Of a stretch of 64,000 nucleotides of DNA, positions 42,339 to 50,881 are shown one piece after another. How positions within the stretch are numbered: position 1 is the first letter of the stretch; every line of letters begins with the position of its first letter. Source of the DNA: an uncultured Granulicatella sp. (lineage in GTDB: Bacteria; Bacillota; Bacilli; Lactobacillales; Aerococcaceae); assembly GCF_938030755.1 (NCBI RefSeq), contig NZ_CALHIF010000039.1, forward strand, positions 1 through 64,000. The letters are read 5' to 3'. The notes under the pieces are model-generated. The model was given only the letters and a program-made list of their open reading frames with translations, was not told the DNA's origin and did not search any database. Both the position numbers and the translations under genes were made by a program.

Positions 42339-42638
42339 ATGAAAACAAAGAAAAAAGGCTTCACATTAATTGAATTACTCGTGTGCCTCTTTATTATTGG
42401 TTTGATGATGCTACTGATTATTCCGAATATTGCACAACAAAGAAAGACTGCACAAGAGAAAGCTGACGAAGCAATTGTGAATGTAGTCAAGACTCAACAA
42501 CAATCGTATATGCTGCAAAATAATACAAAAGAAGTTCCGACGGTAGAAGAATTGCTTAACAAAAAGTATATTGATCAAAAACAAATGGAAGCTTATAAAA
42601 AGGTAGATCCTAAGCTTATCACGCCTGATGCTCAATAA
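42339..42638 (+). CDS. comGC: Major competence pseudopilin ComGC
   Basis: A 99-residue prepilin with the cleavage site KKKG-FTLIELLVCLFI and the conserved E5 after it. It is the main subunit of the DNA-uptake pilus. ATG 42339 follows GGAGG at 42326 and abuts the comGB stop; ATG 42324 overlaps the ribosome site. Confidence 0.93.
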   Translation: MKTKKKGFTLIELLVCLFIIGLMMLLIIPNIAQQRKTAQEKADEAIVNVVKTQQQSYMLQNNTKEVPTVEELLNKKYIDQKQMEAYKKVDPKLITPDAQ

Positions 42639-42640
42639 TT

Positions 42641-43069
42641 ATGAAGAAAAGAGCATTTACGCTTGTTGAATGCTTAATATCGCTGGCGATTGCTTGTTTC
42701 TTAGTGATACTGACTCCGCCTTTGATTAGTCAGTCATATGTGAATTGGAAGGAAGAAGTATTTCTTAGAGAGTTTGAGCAAGTGATGGATACAGCACAGA
42801 TTACAGCTATTTCAACGGGCAAAGGTTCATTTGTGACAGTTTCGGGTGGCCTAGTGGAATTAAATTGTCATGGAGCTAGAGAGTTGGATAGGAAGATTCG
42901 TTTTCCAGAAACAATGAAGAGTTATTCTATCCAAACATATAGTTTTAAACCTTATAGTGGGAATGTAAGTCAGTTTTCATCAGTGACTTTTGATGGGCAG
43001 AATCGCAGATACACTTATGTTTTTCAATTAGGGGAGGCTAAGTACCATGTTGAAATTACCAACAAGTAG
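42641..43069 (+). CDS. comGD: Minor competence pseudopilin ComGD
   Basis: A 142-residue prepilin with RAFTLVECLISLAIA; Ala replaces Gly at the cleavage position and E5 is kept. It starts 2 nt after comGC with no clear ribosome site, so coupling is expected. Confidence 0.9.
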   Translation: MKKRAFTLVECLISLAIACFLVILTPPLISQSYVNWKEEVFLREFEQVMDTAQITAISTGKGSFVTVSGGLVELNCHGARELDRKIRFPETMKSYSIQTYSFKPYSGNVSQFSSVTFDGQNRRYTYVFQLGEAKYHVEITNK

Positions 43070-43412
43070 AGGATATGTATTGCTTGAAGCGTTAATAGGG
43101 CTGATGGTTTTATCGGTTATTGTCTCCTTAATTAGTTTTACGGTAGGGCAACTGTACCGCCGGCAACAACTAAAAGGATGCTTTTTGGATGCAGCATCTA
43201 CACAGCTAATGGATTTACAAGCTAGCGCTACGTATCCTATAGCTTTAGATAAATTACCAAATGAAGAGTTTCAAAAGATGAAAAAAGTTACACTAGAAAA
43301 AGTAAATTCAACAGGCTCGCCAACAATAGTAACAGTATCTTGTGGAGAACATAAGGAGGTGTTCCGAATCAATGCAATTACCGAGAAAAAGGTCCGGATT
43401 TCTTCTCATTGA
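43047..43412 (+). CDS. comGE: Minor competence pseudopilin ComGE
   Basis: A 121-residue prepilin-like protein: SRGYVLLEALIGLMVLSV has the G-Y cleavage site and E. It overlaps comGD by 23 nt, with GGGGAGG before ATG 43047. Confidence 0.85.
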   Translation: MLKLPTSRGYVLLEALIGLMVLSVIVSLISFTVGQLYRRQQLKGCFLDAASTQLMDLQASATYPIALDKLPNEEFQKMKKVTLEKVNSTGSPTIVTVSCGEHKEVFRINAITEKKVRISSH

Positions 43413-43884
43413 ACACCTCTTGGCTCTTGTCATTATCTCTATTAGTTTAGTGGCATTTATGGGACTTTGCACAGCGTTTTTAAAAATCAAAGATCGACTC
43501 AATGTTCCTGATGATATTAAATGGCATGTAGCAGTACAACAGATGAATTATAATTATGCTGGATATAGACTGAAGTCATTTAACGGCTACAATCCTTATA
43601 TTGCATATTTTGAAAACATGACATCTGAGAAAACAGAGGTGATTACATTAGTTTCTAGTTGGAGGGACGGAGGAAAGATTTATAAAGGATCAGGAGGAAG
43701 TGGAGGACACCAACCATTTCTCTACGGCATTCACTCCTTATCCATTCAAAGAAATGGTAGCAGATTATTGATGTCACCAACTCTGAATCAAGGGAATACT
43801 TTTCGATTAAATTTTGCACCAAAGAATCGTGTTATTTACATCAAAGTGAAAGAGGTAAAGGAAAAGAAAAATGACAAACCCTAA
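43372..43884 (+). CDS. comGF: Minor competence pseudopilin ComGF
   Basis: A 170-residue prepilin-like protein: RSGFLLIEHLLALVIIS has cleavage G and E5. ATG 43372 is chosen because AAGGAGGTG lies 11 nt upstream; ATG 43342 lies before that site. The DGGKIYKGSGGSGGHQPFLY loop is typical of ComGF. Confidence 0.88.
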   Translation: MQLPRKRSGFLLIEHLLALVIISISLVAFMGLCTAFLKIKDRLNVPDDIKWHVAVQQMNYNYAGYRLKSFNGYNPYIAYFENMTSEKTEVITLVSSWRDGGKIYKGSGGSGGHQPFLYGIHSLSIQRNGSRLLMSPTLNQGNTFRLNFAPKNRVIYIKVKEVKEKKNDKP

Positions 43885-44221
43885 AAGAAAAGGAACATTA
43901 CTTTTTCAGTTTTTAGCACTCCTTGCTATTGCTAGTTTCCTCATCATTGCTCTATTAAGAATTCATGCCCATAACACTCTTGAATATCGCCTTCTAGAAG
44001 ATGGGTATCGAATGGATTTATTGCTCGAGATGGCGAGTCAAACAGTGCGTCAAAGGCTTTCTTTTAAAGGGGATGAAATGACTTTTCCGGATAATATTCA
44101 ATTTTCTAATGGCACAGTGAGGGTAGAATGGAACGAGAAAGCACATCAATTTATGTTAAAGGCATACCTTCCAAATGGCCACACGAAAGAAGATACACTA
44201 ATTATTCAGTTTTTAAAATAA
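43871..44221 (+). CDS. comGG: Competence protein ComGG
   Basis: A 116-residue protein with N-terminal hydrophobic segment (KGTLLFQFLALLAIASFLII) lacking the usual E5, as is common for ComGG. It closes the operon and overlaps comGF by 14 nt. Assigned mostly by position. Confidence 0.8.
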   Translation: MTNPKRKGTLLFQFLALLAIASFLIIALLRIHAHNTLEYRLLEDGYRMDLLLEMASQTVRQRLSFKGDEMTFPDNIQFSNGTVRVEWNEKAHQFMLKAYLPNGHTKEDTLIIQFLK

Positions 44222-44269
44222 ACTAAACGCTAGATAGCAACTTCTTTTGTTTTTTTCATTTTCAAGATA

Positions 44270-44278
44270 TGGTATACT
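44270..44278 (+). promoter_or_regulatory. Extended -10 promoter of the rodZ-like gene
   Basis: TGG-TATACT at 44270-44278. Confidence 0.55.
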
Positions 44279-44307
44279 TTTCAATGAGAAAATGAAAAGA
44301 TGGTGAA

Positions 44308-45153
44308 ATGATGACACAAACAATCGGAGAAATTTTAAAAAGTGCAAGGCAATTAAAAGGATATACTCTTGATGACTTGCAACAAATTACAAAAATTCAA
44401 AAACGTTATTTAATTGCAATTGAAGATAATGATTTTGACTTGATGCCAGGTGCTTTTTATACACGTGCGTTCATTAAACAGATTGCGGACACAGTTGGTT
44501 TAGACGGTGCAGCTTTATTAGAAGAACATGCATCAGAAATTCCACAAGCAATTGTTAAAACAACGACTTCTACAACTGCTCAGACTTCAGTAACAAGTAA
44601 TCGCACACGTTTAAATAAGAATAAAAGTAAATGGTCTTCAATATCAGATACTTTAAAGAATTATTTCCCTACAATTTTATTGGGAATGTTCATAGTAGCG
44701 ATTATTTTTGCTATTGGACAAGCGGTTTTAAACACTCGTAGTCAAAGAAATAATCAAGTTACCACACAAGTAACGACTCAGCAAAGTGCTGTACAAGAAA
44801 CAACGGTTGCTACTACAACAACAAAAACTCCAGAGGTTACTAGTGTAAATTACTCATACGCGAATGGGAATGCTTTATACTATACTGCTCAAGTAAGTAA
44901 ATTTCCTCTAGAGGTTAAAGTGTTGAACCAAGCAAGAACAGATCTTTGGGCTCAAATCTCTGCAGATGGAACAGTTGTTGCAGATGGCGTACCAAGTACT
45001 GGGCAAACAGTTTCTGGTTCTATTCCAGAAGGAACAACAACCATTCGTATGGATTTTGGTTATACACCTTTAGGAACGATTACCGTTGGAGGAGTTGAAC
45101 TAAAAATTCCAGAAGGTTCAACTGCAAATAGAATTTATATTACAGTACAATAG
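44308..45153 (+). CDS. RodZ-like helix-turn-helix membrane protein
   Basis: A 281-residue protein: N-terminal HTH (about 5-70; LKSARQLKGYTLDDLQQITK, AIEDNDFDLMPGAFYTRAFI), one membrane segment (about 122-140), a T/Q-rich linker, and a C-terminal beta domain (about 185-281, DUF4115 type). RodZ links MreB-type cell-shape systems to the membrane; in cocci its role is in peripheral wall growth. ATG 44311 is an equally possible start. Its place before pgsA, cinA and recA is conserved in Firmicutes. Confidence 0.9.
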   Translation: MMTQTIGEILKSARQLKGYTLDDLQQITKIQKRYLIAIEDNDFDLMPGAFYTRAFIKQIADTVGLDGAALLEEHASEIPQAIVKTTTSTTAQTSVTSNRTRLNKNKSKWSSISDTLKNYFPTILLGMFIVAIIFAIGQAVLNTRSQRNNQVTTQVTTQQSAVQETTVATTTTKTPEVTSVNYSYANGNALYYTAQVSKFPLEVKVLNQARTDLWAQISADGTVVADGVPSTGQTVSGSIPEGTTTIRMDFGYTPLGTITVGGVELKIPEGSTANRIYITVQ

Positions 45154-45163
45154 GAGAAACTCA

Positions 45164-45757
45164 GTGAATTTACCAAATAAATTAACCGTAATGAGAATTT
45201 TCATGATCCCGGTATTTATCGTTCTCATGAGTTTGCCAAGTGAAGCCTTCGGTGCGATGAATCTTTTAGGTTCACAAATCAATGTTGTACACTTCTTGGC
45301 AATGATTATTTTCGCGATAGCTAGTTTTACAGATTATCTTGATGGCTATTTAGCACGCAAATACAAATTAGTAACAAACTTTGGGAAGTTTGCAGATCCT
45401 TTAGCAGATAAAATGTTAGTGATGACGGCTTTCATCATGCTTGTTTCATTTAGTTTAGCCCCAGCATGGGTGGTTAGTATCATTGTCTGTCGTGAATTAG
45501 CAGTAACTGGTCTACGACTATTACTAGTGACTGACGGAGAAGTTATGGCCGCGGCATGGCCAGGAAAAGTGAAAACAGCTACTCAAATGTTGGCGATTAT
45601 TTTTCTGTTGACGGATGATTTGTTCTTTAAGCCAATTGGCGTTCCAATTGGACAAATCTTATTATATAGTTGTTTAGTATTTACAATCTATTCAGGTTTG
45701 GATTATTTTGTAAAGAATCGACATGTATTTGCGGATTCATTTACTAAAACAGAATAA
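45164..45757 (+). CDS. pgsA: CDP-diacylglycerol-glycerol-3-phosphate 3-phosphatidyltransferase
   Basis: A 197-residue membrane enzyme of phosphatidylglycerol synthesis. The CDP-alcohol phosphotransferase motif is DYLDGYLARKYKLVTNFGKF followed by ADPLADK. Translation begins at GTG 45164 after TAGGAGAA. Confidence 0.95.
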   Translation: MNLPNKLTVMRIFMIPVFIVLMSLPSEAFGAMNLLGSQINVVHFLAMIIFAIASFTDYLDGYLARKYKLVTNFGKFADPLADKMLVMTAFIMLVSFSLAPAWVVSIIVCRELAVTGLRLLLVTDGEVMAAAWPGKVKTATQMLAIIFLLTDDLFFKPIGVPIGQILLYSCLVFTIYSGLDYFVKNRHVFADSFTKTE

Positions 45758-45763
45758 CAAATG

Positions 45764-45800
45764 AAGCCTGAAACATTATTGTTTTGGGCTTTATATTTTT
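45764..45800 (+). terminator. Terminator-like hairpin after pgsA
   Basis: AAGCCTGAAACA (45764-45775) pairs with TGTTTTGGGCTT (45780-45791) including G-U pairs, followed by a T-rich tail. Confidence 0.6.
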
Positions 45801-45830
45801 TACAAAAAAGAGTGTAAGGAAGGCGAAAAA

Positions 45831-47084
45831 ATGAATGCGGAAATTATAGCAGTCGGAACTGAACTACTTATGGGTCAAATTGTAAATACGAATAGCGCGT
45901 ATTTAGCTCAAGAATTGGCGAAAAATTCGATACCAACTTACTATCAACAAGTGGTTGGGGATAATGAAGAAAGAATGTTTGAAGCGATTGAATTAGCTGC
46001 TTCAAGAAGTGAGTTGATTATTTTATCTGGAGGTCTTGGACCAACGAAAGATGATATTACTAAACAAGTACTGGCTCGATTTTTAGAAGTACCACTAGTC
46101 GAAGATGAGGTAGCTCTTCAAAAAGTGATTGATTTTCATGTACGTTCTCATAGAGATATGAGTGAAAATAATCGTAGACAGGCACTCGCATTCGAGGGCG
46201 GTACCGTTTTTAAAAATCATAACGGCCTTGCAGTAGGGTGCGGTTTTGAAAAAGATGGCCGTCAATTCATTGTTTTACCTGGACCACCAAATGAATTGAA
46301 AATGATGATGCAAAAAGAAGTGCTCCCTTTCTTAAGAAAGAAAGTGGGCAAGGTAGATTTATTCGAGTCTCGTTATTTACGCTTCTTTGGAATTGGGGAA
46401 TCTCGTCTTGTAACCATTTTAGAAAATCTAATTGAAGAACAAACAAATCCAACGATTGCGCCATATGCTGGTAAATTCGAAGTGATGCTTCGTTTAACGG
46501 CTAATGGGGAAACAGTAGAAGAGTGCAAAGACCTTCTTGATGGAATGGAATTACTTATCCAATCACAAGTTGGAGAATTTTTTTATGGATATGGGGATCA
46601 CAATACATTACAGGAAGTCACTGTTGAGTTATTAAAAGAATCAGGACTCACAATTTCCTCTGCTGAAAGTTTAACGGGTGGATTGTTTGCAGCTAGTGTC
46701 GTGGCGTTCGAAGGAAGCTCGGCATACTTCCAAGGTGGAACAGTCGCCTATCAAAGAGAATCTAAAGAAACGCAACTAGGTATCGATAGCAACTTGCTAG
46801 ATAAATACGGTATGGTCAGTGCAGAATGTGCCAAAGCTATGGCGGAGCAAGCAAGACTTCATTATCAAAGTGATTTAGGAATTTCATTTACTGGAGTTGC
46901 AGGACCTAGTGAAATGGAAGGAAAAGAAGTCGGGACGATTTTCGTCGCATTAGCTTCTCAAACAAACGTTGAAGTTCTTGAATTACACCTTGCGCGTAAT
47001 CGTAACGATAACCGTGAATTCGCGGTACAACATGGATGGAATTTACTCAGAAAATATTTATTAAAACAAGTTCGAACAAAATAA
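45831..47084 (+). CDS. cinA: CinA family protein (competence/damage-inducible, nucleotide metabolism)
   Basis: A 417-residue two-domain protein: N-terminal MoaB/MogA-like domain (ILSGGLGPTKDDITKQV, VLPGPPNELKMM) and C-terminal NMN amidohydrolase-like CinA domain (SSAESLTGGLFAASVVAFEG, GVAGPSEMEGKEVGTIF). In streptococci it is co-induced with recA at competence. It ends 85 bp before recA, and the recA LexA box begins at its stop codon. Confidence 0.94.
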   Translation: MNAEIIAVGTELLMGQIVNTNSAYLAQELAKNSIPTYYQQVVGDNEERMFEAIELAASRSELIILSGGLGPTKDDITKQVLARFLEVPLVEDEVALQKVIDFHVRSHRDMSENNRRQALAFEGGTVFKNHNGLAVGCGFEKDGRQFIVLPGPPNELKMMMQKEVLPFLRKKVGKVDLFESRYLRFFGIGESRLVTILENLIEEQTNPTIAPYAGKFEVMLRLTANGETVEECKDLLDGMELLIQSQVGEFFYGYGDHNTLQEVTVELLKESGLTISSAESLTGGLFAASVVAFEGSSAYFQGGTVAYQRESKETQLGIDSNLLDKYGMVSAECAKAMAEQARLHYQSDLGISFTGVAGPSEMEGKEVGTIFVALASQTNVEVLELHLARNRNDNREFAVQHGWNLLRKYLLKQVRTK

Positions 47085-47135
47085 GAACAAACGTTCGTAT
47101 ATTGCTTGCGCATAGAATAGAACATAGTGTACAAT
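47084..47135 (+). promoter_or_regulatory. recA promoter with LexA-type box
   Basis: AGAAC-AAAC-GTTCG (47084-47097) lies just upstream of -35 TTGCGC (47106-47111); -10 TACAAT (47130-47135), 18-nt spacing. The position just before -35 is like that of B. subtilis recA. The core is identical to the box at 664-677. Confidence 0.8.
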
Positions 47136-47169
47136 ATGTTTGACTTAAAATTCGTGGAGGAATTAAAAC

Positions 47170-48216
47170 ATGGCAGAAAATGAAAATCGTCAAAGAGCAT
47201 TGGAAGATGCGCTGAAGAAAATTGAAAAGAGCTACGGTAAAGGTGCCGTAATGAAATTAGGAGAAAAAGTAGATACACAAATTCAAACAGTATCTTCAGG
47301 GTCTCTTGCATTAGATATCGCATTAGGCGTAGGTGGATTTCCACGTGGACGTATCATCGAAGTATACGGACCAGAATCTTCAGGTAAAACAACCGTTGCA
47401 CTTCATGCTGTTGCAGAAGTGCAAAAACGTGGTGGAGTAGCAGCATTTATCGATGCTGAGCATGCTCTAGATCCAGAATACGCAAAAGCTTTAGGCGTAA
47501 ACATTGATGAATTATTATTATCTCAACCAGATACAGGGGAACAAGGATTAGGAATTGCAGATGCGTTAGTATCATCAGGAGCGGTTGACATTGTGATCGT
47601 TGACTCAGTTGCTGCGTTAGTTCCACGTGCCGAAATCGATGGCGACATGGGACAATCTCACGTAGGGCTTCAAGCTCGTTTAATGTCTCAAGCATTACGT
47701 AAATTATCAGGTTCCATTAACAAAACAAAAACAATCGCAATCTTTATCAACCAAATTCGTGAAAAAGTGGGCGTTATGTTCGGAAATCCTGAAACAACAC
47801 CTGGTGGACGTGCCTTGAAATTCTACGCGACAGTTCGTTTAGAAGTACGTCGTGCAGACCAAATCAAACAAGGTACGGAAATTTTAGGGAACCAAACTAA
47901 AATTAAAGTTGTTAAAAATAAAGTGGCTCCACCATTTAAAACAGCTGTTGTGGATATCATGTATGGAGAAGGAATTTCTCAACTTGGGGAATTACTCGAC
48001 ATGGCAGCAGACCTCGACTTCGTGAAGAAGAGCGGTGCATGGTACGCTTATAACGACGAGAAGATTGGTCAAGGTCGTGAGAATGCAAAAGCATACTTGG
48101 CAGACCATCCTGAAGTCGTTTCTGACTTGAACCAAAAAGTTCGTGCTCACTATGGCATTGGAGTAGCAGTTCCTGTTGAAGTGGAAGAAGAAGGACAAAC
48201 AAGTTTATTAGACTAA
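47170..48216 (+). CDS. recA: Recombinase RecA
   Basis: A 348-residue ATP-dependent strand-exchange protein and LexA co-protease. Walker A is GPESSGKTT, and the VDSVAALVPRAEIDGDMG and TPGGRALKFYATVRLEVRR blocks are intact. Ribosome site GTGGAGGA. It works in repair, SOS induction and in integrating DNA taken up through the ComG pilus. Confidence 0.98.
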   Translation: MAENENRQRALEDALKKIEKSYGKGAVMKLGEKVDTQIQTVSSGSLALDIALGVGGFPRGRIIEVYGPESSGKTTVALHAVAEVQKRGGVAAFIDAEHALDPEYAKALGVNIDELLLSQPDTGEQGLGIADALVSSGAVDIVIVDSVAALVPRAEIDGDMGQSHVGLQARLMSQALRKLSGSINKTKTIAIFINQIREKVGVMFGNPETTPGGRALKFYATVRLEVRRADQIKQGTEILGNQTKIKVVKNKVAPPFKTAVVDIMYGEGISQLGELLDMAADLDFVKKSGAWYAYNDEKIGQGRENAKAYLADHPEVVSDLNQKVRAHYGIGVAVPVEVEEEGQTSLLD

Positions 48217-48230
48217 TCAAATCAATAGAA

Positions 48231-48262
48231 AGAATCGGGCTAAAGGGCTCGGTTCTTTTTTA
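48231..48262 (+). terminator. Terminator of recA
   Basis: AGAATCGGGC (48231-48240) pairs with GCTCGGTTCT (48247-48256) with G-U pairs, then T's. Confidence 0.85.
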
Positions 48263-48336
48263 TGCAAAGTTTAGTAACTGCTTAAGGTTTCATAAGAATG
48301 CTAGCAATTTACTTTAAAATAATGTACTCTTATGGT

Positions 48337-48345
48337 TGGTATAAT
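48337..48345 (+). promoter_or_regulatory. Extended -10 promoter of the flippase gene
   Basis: TGG-TATAAT at 48337-48345. It lies inside the longest possible ORF and so fixes the real start codon at 48370. Confidence 0.65.
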
Positions 48346-48369
48346 TTAAGAAAGAGGATTTATCAATAT

Positions 48370-50040
48370 ATGTTTAAAAGAAAGCCTTATGTAGGCCTAA
48401 GTGATAAAATTCGAAATCAGAAGAATTCGCAACAAATTCTCTTGGAAAGTTCATCTTGGTTAACGATTGGGAATATCGTCTCAAGATTACTTGGAGCGCT
48501 TTATATCATTCCTTGGGGAATATGGATGGGTGCCGATAGGGATAATGCGAACTACTTATATTTTATCGCCTATAATATTTATGCATTAGTATTACAAATA
48601 TCAACAGCAGGGATTCCAGTTGCGATTTCTAAAATCGTAGCGGACAACCATGCAAGAAGAGATTATAAAACGAGTTGGCGATTGTTTAAAGGAACAATGC
48701 TCTTTATGACGTTCCTAGGGTTTGTCTTTGCAGCAGGAATGTATTTTGCAGCGCCGCTGTTTGCAAAAGGAGCTACTCCTGAAGAGATTGCAGATAGTAT
48801 TTTGGTCATCCGTTCGTTAACGCCTGCAGTACTCATTATTCCACCGCTTAGCTTAATGCGTGGATACTATCAAGGATATAATGAGATGGCTGCTTCTGCT
48901 AAATCTCAATTATGGGAACAAGTAGTTCGTATCTTATATATGTTAGGACTAACGTATTTTGTAATGCGTGTCGTTTCTGGCGGATATGTTCTTGCAGTAG
49001 CCCATTCAACCTTTGCTGCCTTTGTGGGAGCTGTTATCGCGTTCTTATACTTAGCGTATAAGATGTTCCGCGACCATAAAGGAATGATGGAATTAATGGA
49101 GGAAGGTCGTCCTGAACGTCCATTAAGTTTCTGGAAAATTATTTTTGAAGTGATGCGTGAAGCTCTACCGTTCGTATTAGTTACTTCAAGTATCCAAATC
49201 ATCAGTTTGATTGACCAGGAAACCTTCCAACGTTTTGTGCCAATCTTTACGACTTACTCTTTTGAGGAAGGAAAAGAACTCATCACTTTATTTGGATTTA
49301 ATGCGAATAAGATTATTATGATCGTTATTTCGCTAGCGATGAGTATTTCAACCGCGGCATTACCACTGCTTGCGGCTCATTATTCTGTGAATGATCGTGA
49401 AGAAGTCAAACTCGTCATAGCGAATAATCTTGGATTATTTGCGTATATTATGATTCCAGCTTCTGTCGGGATGGCGATTGTATCGGAACCAATTTATAAT
49501 GTGTTCTATTCACCAGACCCAACTGGAACGTATTTACTAATCGTCTCATGTGTCATGTGTCTGTTCTTAGGATTATTTGTAACGTTCACATACATCTTAC
49601 AATCGATGGAACAACATATCATCGCAATTAAAGCTTTAGGATTTACAGTGATTATTAAATTGCTATGGCAACCAATGATGATGTACTTCCTTGGTGGAGC
49701 AGGTCCGTTAATTGCAAGTTCGGTTGCGTTCTTCGTGGCTACACTGTATATGTGTCGTCACGTTCTTCGATTGACTCGATTCGATTTGAATTATGTGTTG
49801 AAGAAATTTGGTCAAGTGCTTCTTGCTTCTTTTGCAATGGCTGTGGCTTCTGCGATTACATTATTTGCAATTAAACAAGTCATGCCAATTGGTGGTAAAG
49901 TACGTGCTTTAATTGCAGTTGCTGTAGTTGGTCTTGTCGGAGTAGCGACATACGGGTTGATTACCTTGAAGAATCGATTAGCAGATGAGATGCTTGGCGC
50001 TCGTATCGGTGGCATTCGTCGTAAATTGAGGATGAAATAA
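48370..50040 (+). CDS. MurJ/YtgP-like lipid II or polysaccharide flippase
   Basis: A 556-residue membrane protein of the MATE-like MVF/PST superfamily with about 14 segments; signature GNIVSRLLGALYIIPWGIWM near the N-terminus. Relatives YtgP (MurJ) move lipid II across the membrane; other members move polysaccharide units. ATG 48370 is chosen because a promoter lies at 48337-48345 and AGAGGA precedes it, whereas the upstream ATG 48298 has neither. It overlaps rsuA by 1 nt (TAATG). Confidence 0.88.
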   Translation: MFKRKPYVGLSDKIRNQKNSQQILLESSSWLTIGNIVSRLLGALYIIPWGIWMGADRDNANYLYFIAYNIYALVLQISTAGIPVAISKIVADNHARRDYKTSWRLFKGTMLFMTFLGFVFAAGMYFAAPLFAKGATPEEIADSILVIRSLTPAVLIIPPLSLMRGYYQGYNEMAASAKSQLWEQVVRILYMLGLTYFVMRVVSGGYVLAVAHSTFAAFVGAVIAFLYLAYKMFRDHKGMMELMEEGRPERPLSFWKIIFEVMREALPFVLVTSSIQIISLIDQETFQRFVPIFTTYSFEEGKELITLFGFNANKIIMIVISLAMSISTAALPLLAAHYSVNDREEVKLVIANNLGLFAYIMIPASVGMAIVSEPIYNVFYSPDPTGTYLLIVSCVMCLFLGLFVTFTYILQSMEQHIIAIKALGFTVIIKLLWQPMMMYFLGGAGPLIASSVAFFVATLYMCRHVLRLTRFDLNYVLKKFGQVLLASFAMAVASAITLFAIKQVMPIGGKVRALIAVAVVGLVGVATYGLITLKNRLADEMLGARIGGIRRKLRMK

Positions 50041-50768
50041 TGAGAATAGATAAATGTTTAGCAGATTGTGGCCTTGGAACTCGTTCCGAGGTCAAATCTT
50101 TATTAAAGGCCAAAAGAATTACCGTTAATGGTAAAGTCGTAACGAATGGAAAAGTTCAAGTGAATCCTGAAACCGATGAGATTTTATTCGATGGCGAAAA
50201 GATTCAGTATGAAGAGTTTGTCTATATTATGATGAATAAACCTAAAGGAGTCGTTAGTGCCACAGAAGATAATCTTCATAAGACGGTTCTGGATTTAATA
50301 GACCCCGTTTATTTAAAAAAAGGAGTCTTTCCTGTTGGGCGTTTGGATATCGATACGCACGGTTTATTACTGTTGACAAATGATGGAGAATTGGCACACC
50401 GTCTTCTTTCACCAAAGAAACACGTCACAAAAATCTATCAAGCAAGAGTTGATGGCGTGATGACAGAGGAAGATGCCGCTACTTTTGAGAGGGGCATTGT
50501 GTTATCGGATGGGACGGAGTACATGCCGGCACGTTTGGATATTCTTAGCACATCGCAGGATGAATCGATTATTCAGATTCACCTGAAAGAGGGGAAATTC
50601 CATCAAGTGAAACGGATGGTAAAGGCTTGTGGGAAAACCGTTGTCGATTTAGAGCGACTCACGATGGGACCATTACGCTTAGATAAGGGACTTGCTTTAG
50701 GAGAGAGTAGACTACTAACAGAAGAAGAACGACAATCATTAGAAATCAATGACGAACAGAAAGCTTAG
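50040..50768 (+). CDS. 16S rRNA pseudouridine synthase, RsuA family
   Basis: A 242-residue enzyme with an N-terminal S4 RNA-binding domain (MRIDKCLADCGLGTRSEVKS) and the catalytic block GRLDIDTHGLLLLTNDGELA containing the Asp nucleophile; KVTKIYQARVDG-like and GKFHQVKRMVKACGK blocks follow. RsuA modifies U516 of 16S rRNA. Translationally coupled to the flippase gene. Confidence 0.93.
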   Translation: MRIDKCLADCGLGTRSEVKSLLKAKRITVNGKVVTNGKVQVNPETDEILFDGEKIQYEEFVYIMMNKPKGVVSATEDNLHKTVLDLIDPVYLKKGVFPVGRLDIDTHGLLLLTNDGELAHRLLSPKKHVTKIYQARVDGVMTEEDAATFERGIVLSDGTEYMPARLDILSTSQDESIIQIHLKEGKFHQVKRMVKACGKTVVDLERLTMGPLRLDKGLALGESRLLTEEERQSLEINDEQKA

Positions 50769-50790
50769 GAGAAATCCTAGGCTTTTATTT
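50761..50790 (+). terminator. Terminator overlapping the rsuA stop codon
   Basis: AAGCTTAGGA (50761-50770) pairs with TCCTAGGCTT (50775-50784), then TTATTT. The stop codon lies in the left arm. Confidence 0.75.
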
Positions 50791-50881
50791 GTTATAGAAA
50801 GGGTTTAACCGCTTTTCATCCCTTTGTAAAAATGGTAAGATAAAACTATTGAATCTACTTGATAGAGATTGGAGCGATTGG

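Noticed and set aside
48298..48369. N-terminal extension of the flippase gene
   Set aside because: An extended -10 promoter (48337-48345) lies inside it, and the ribosome site precedes 48370.
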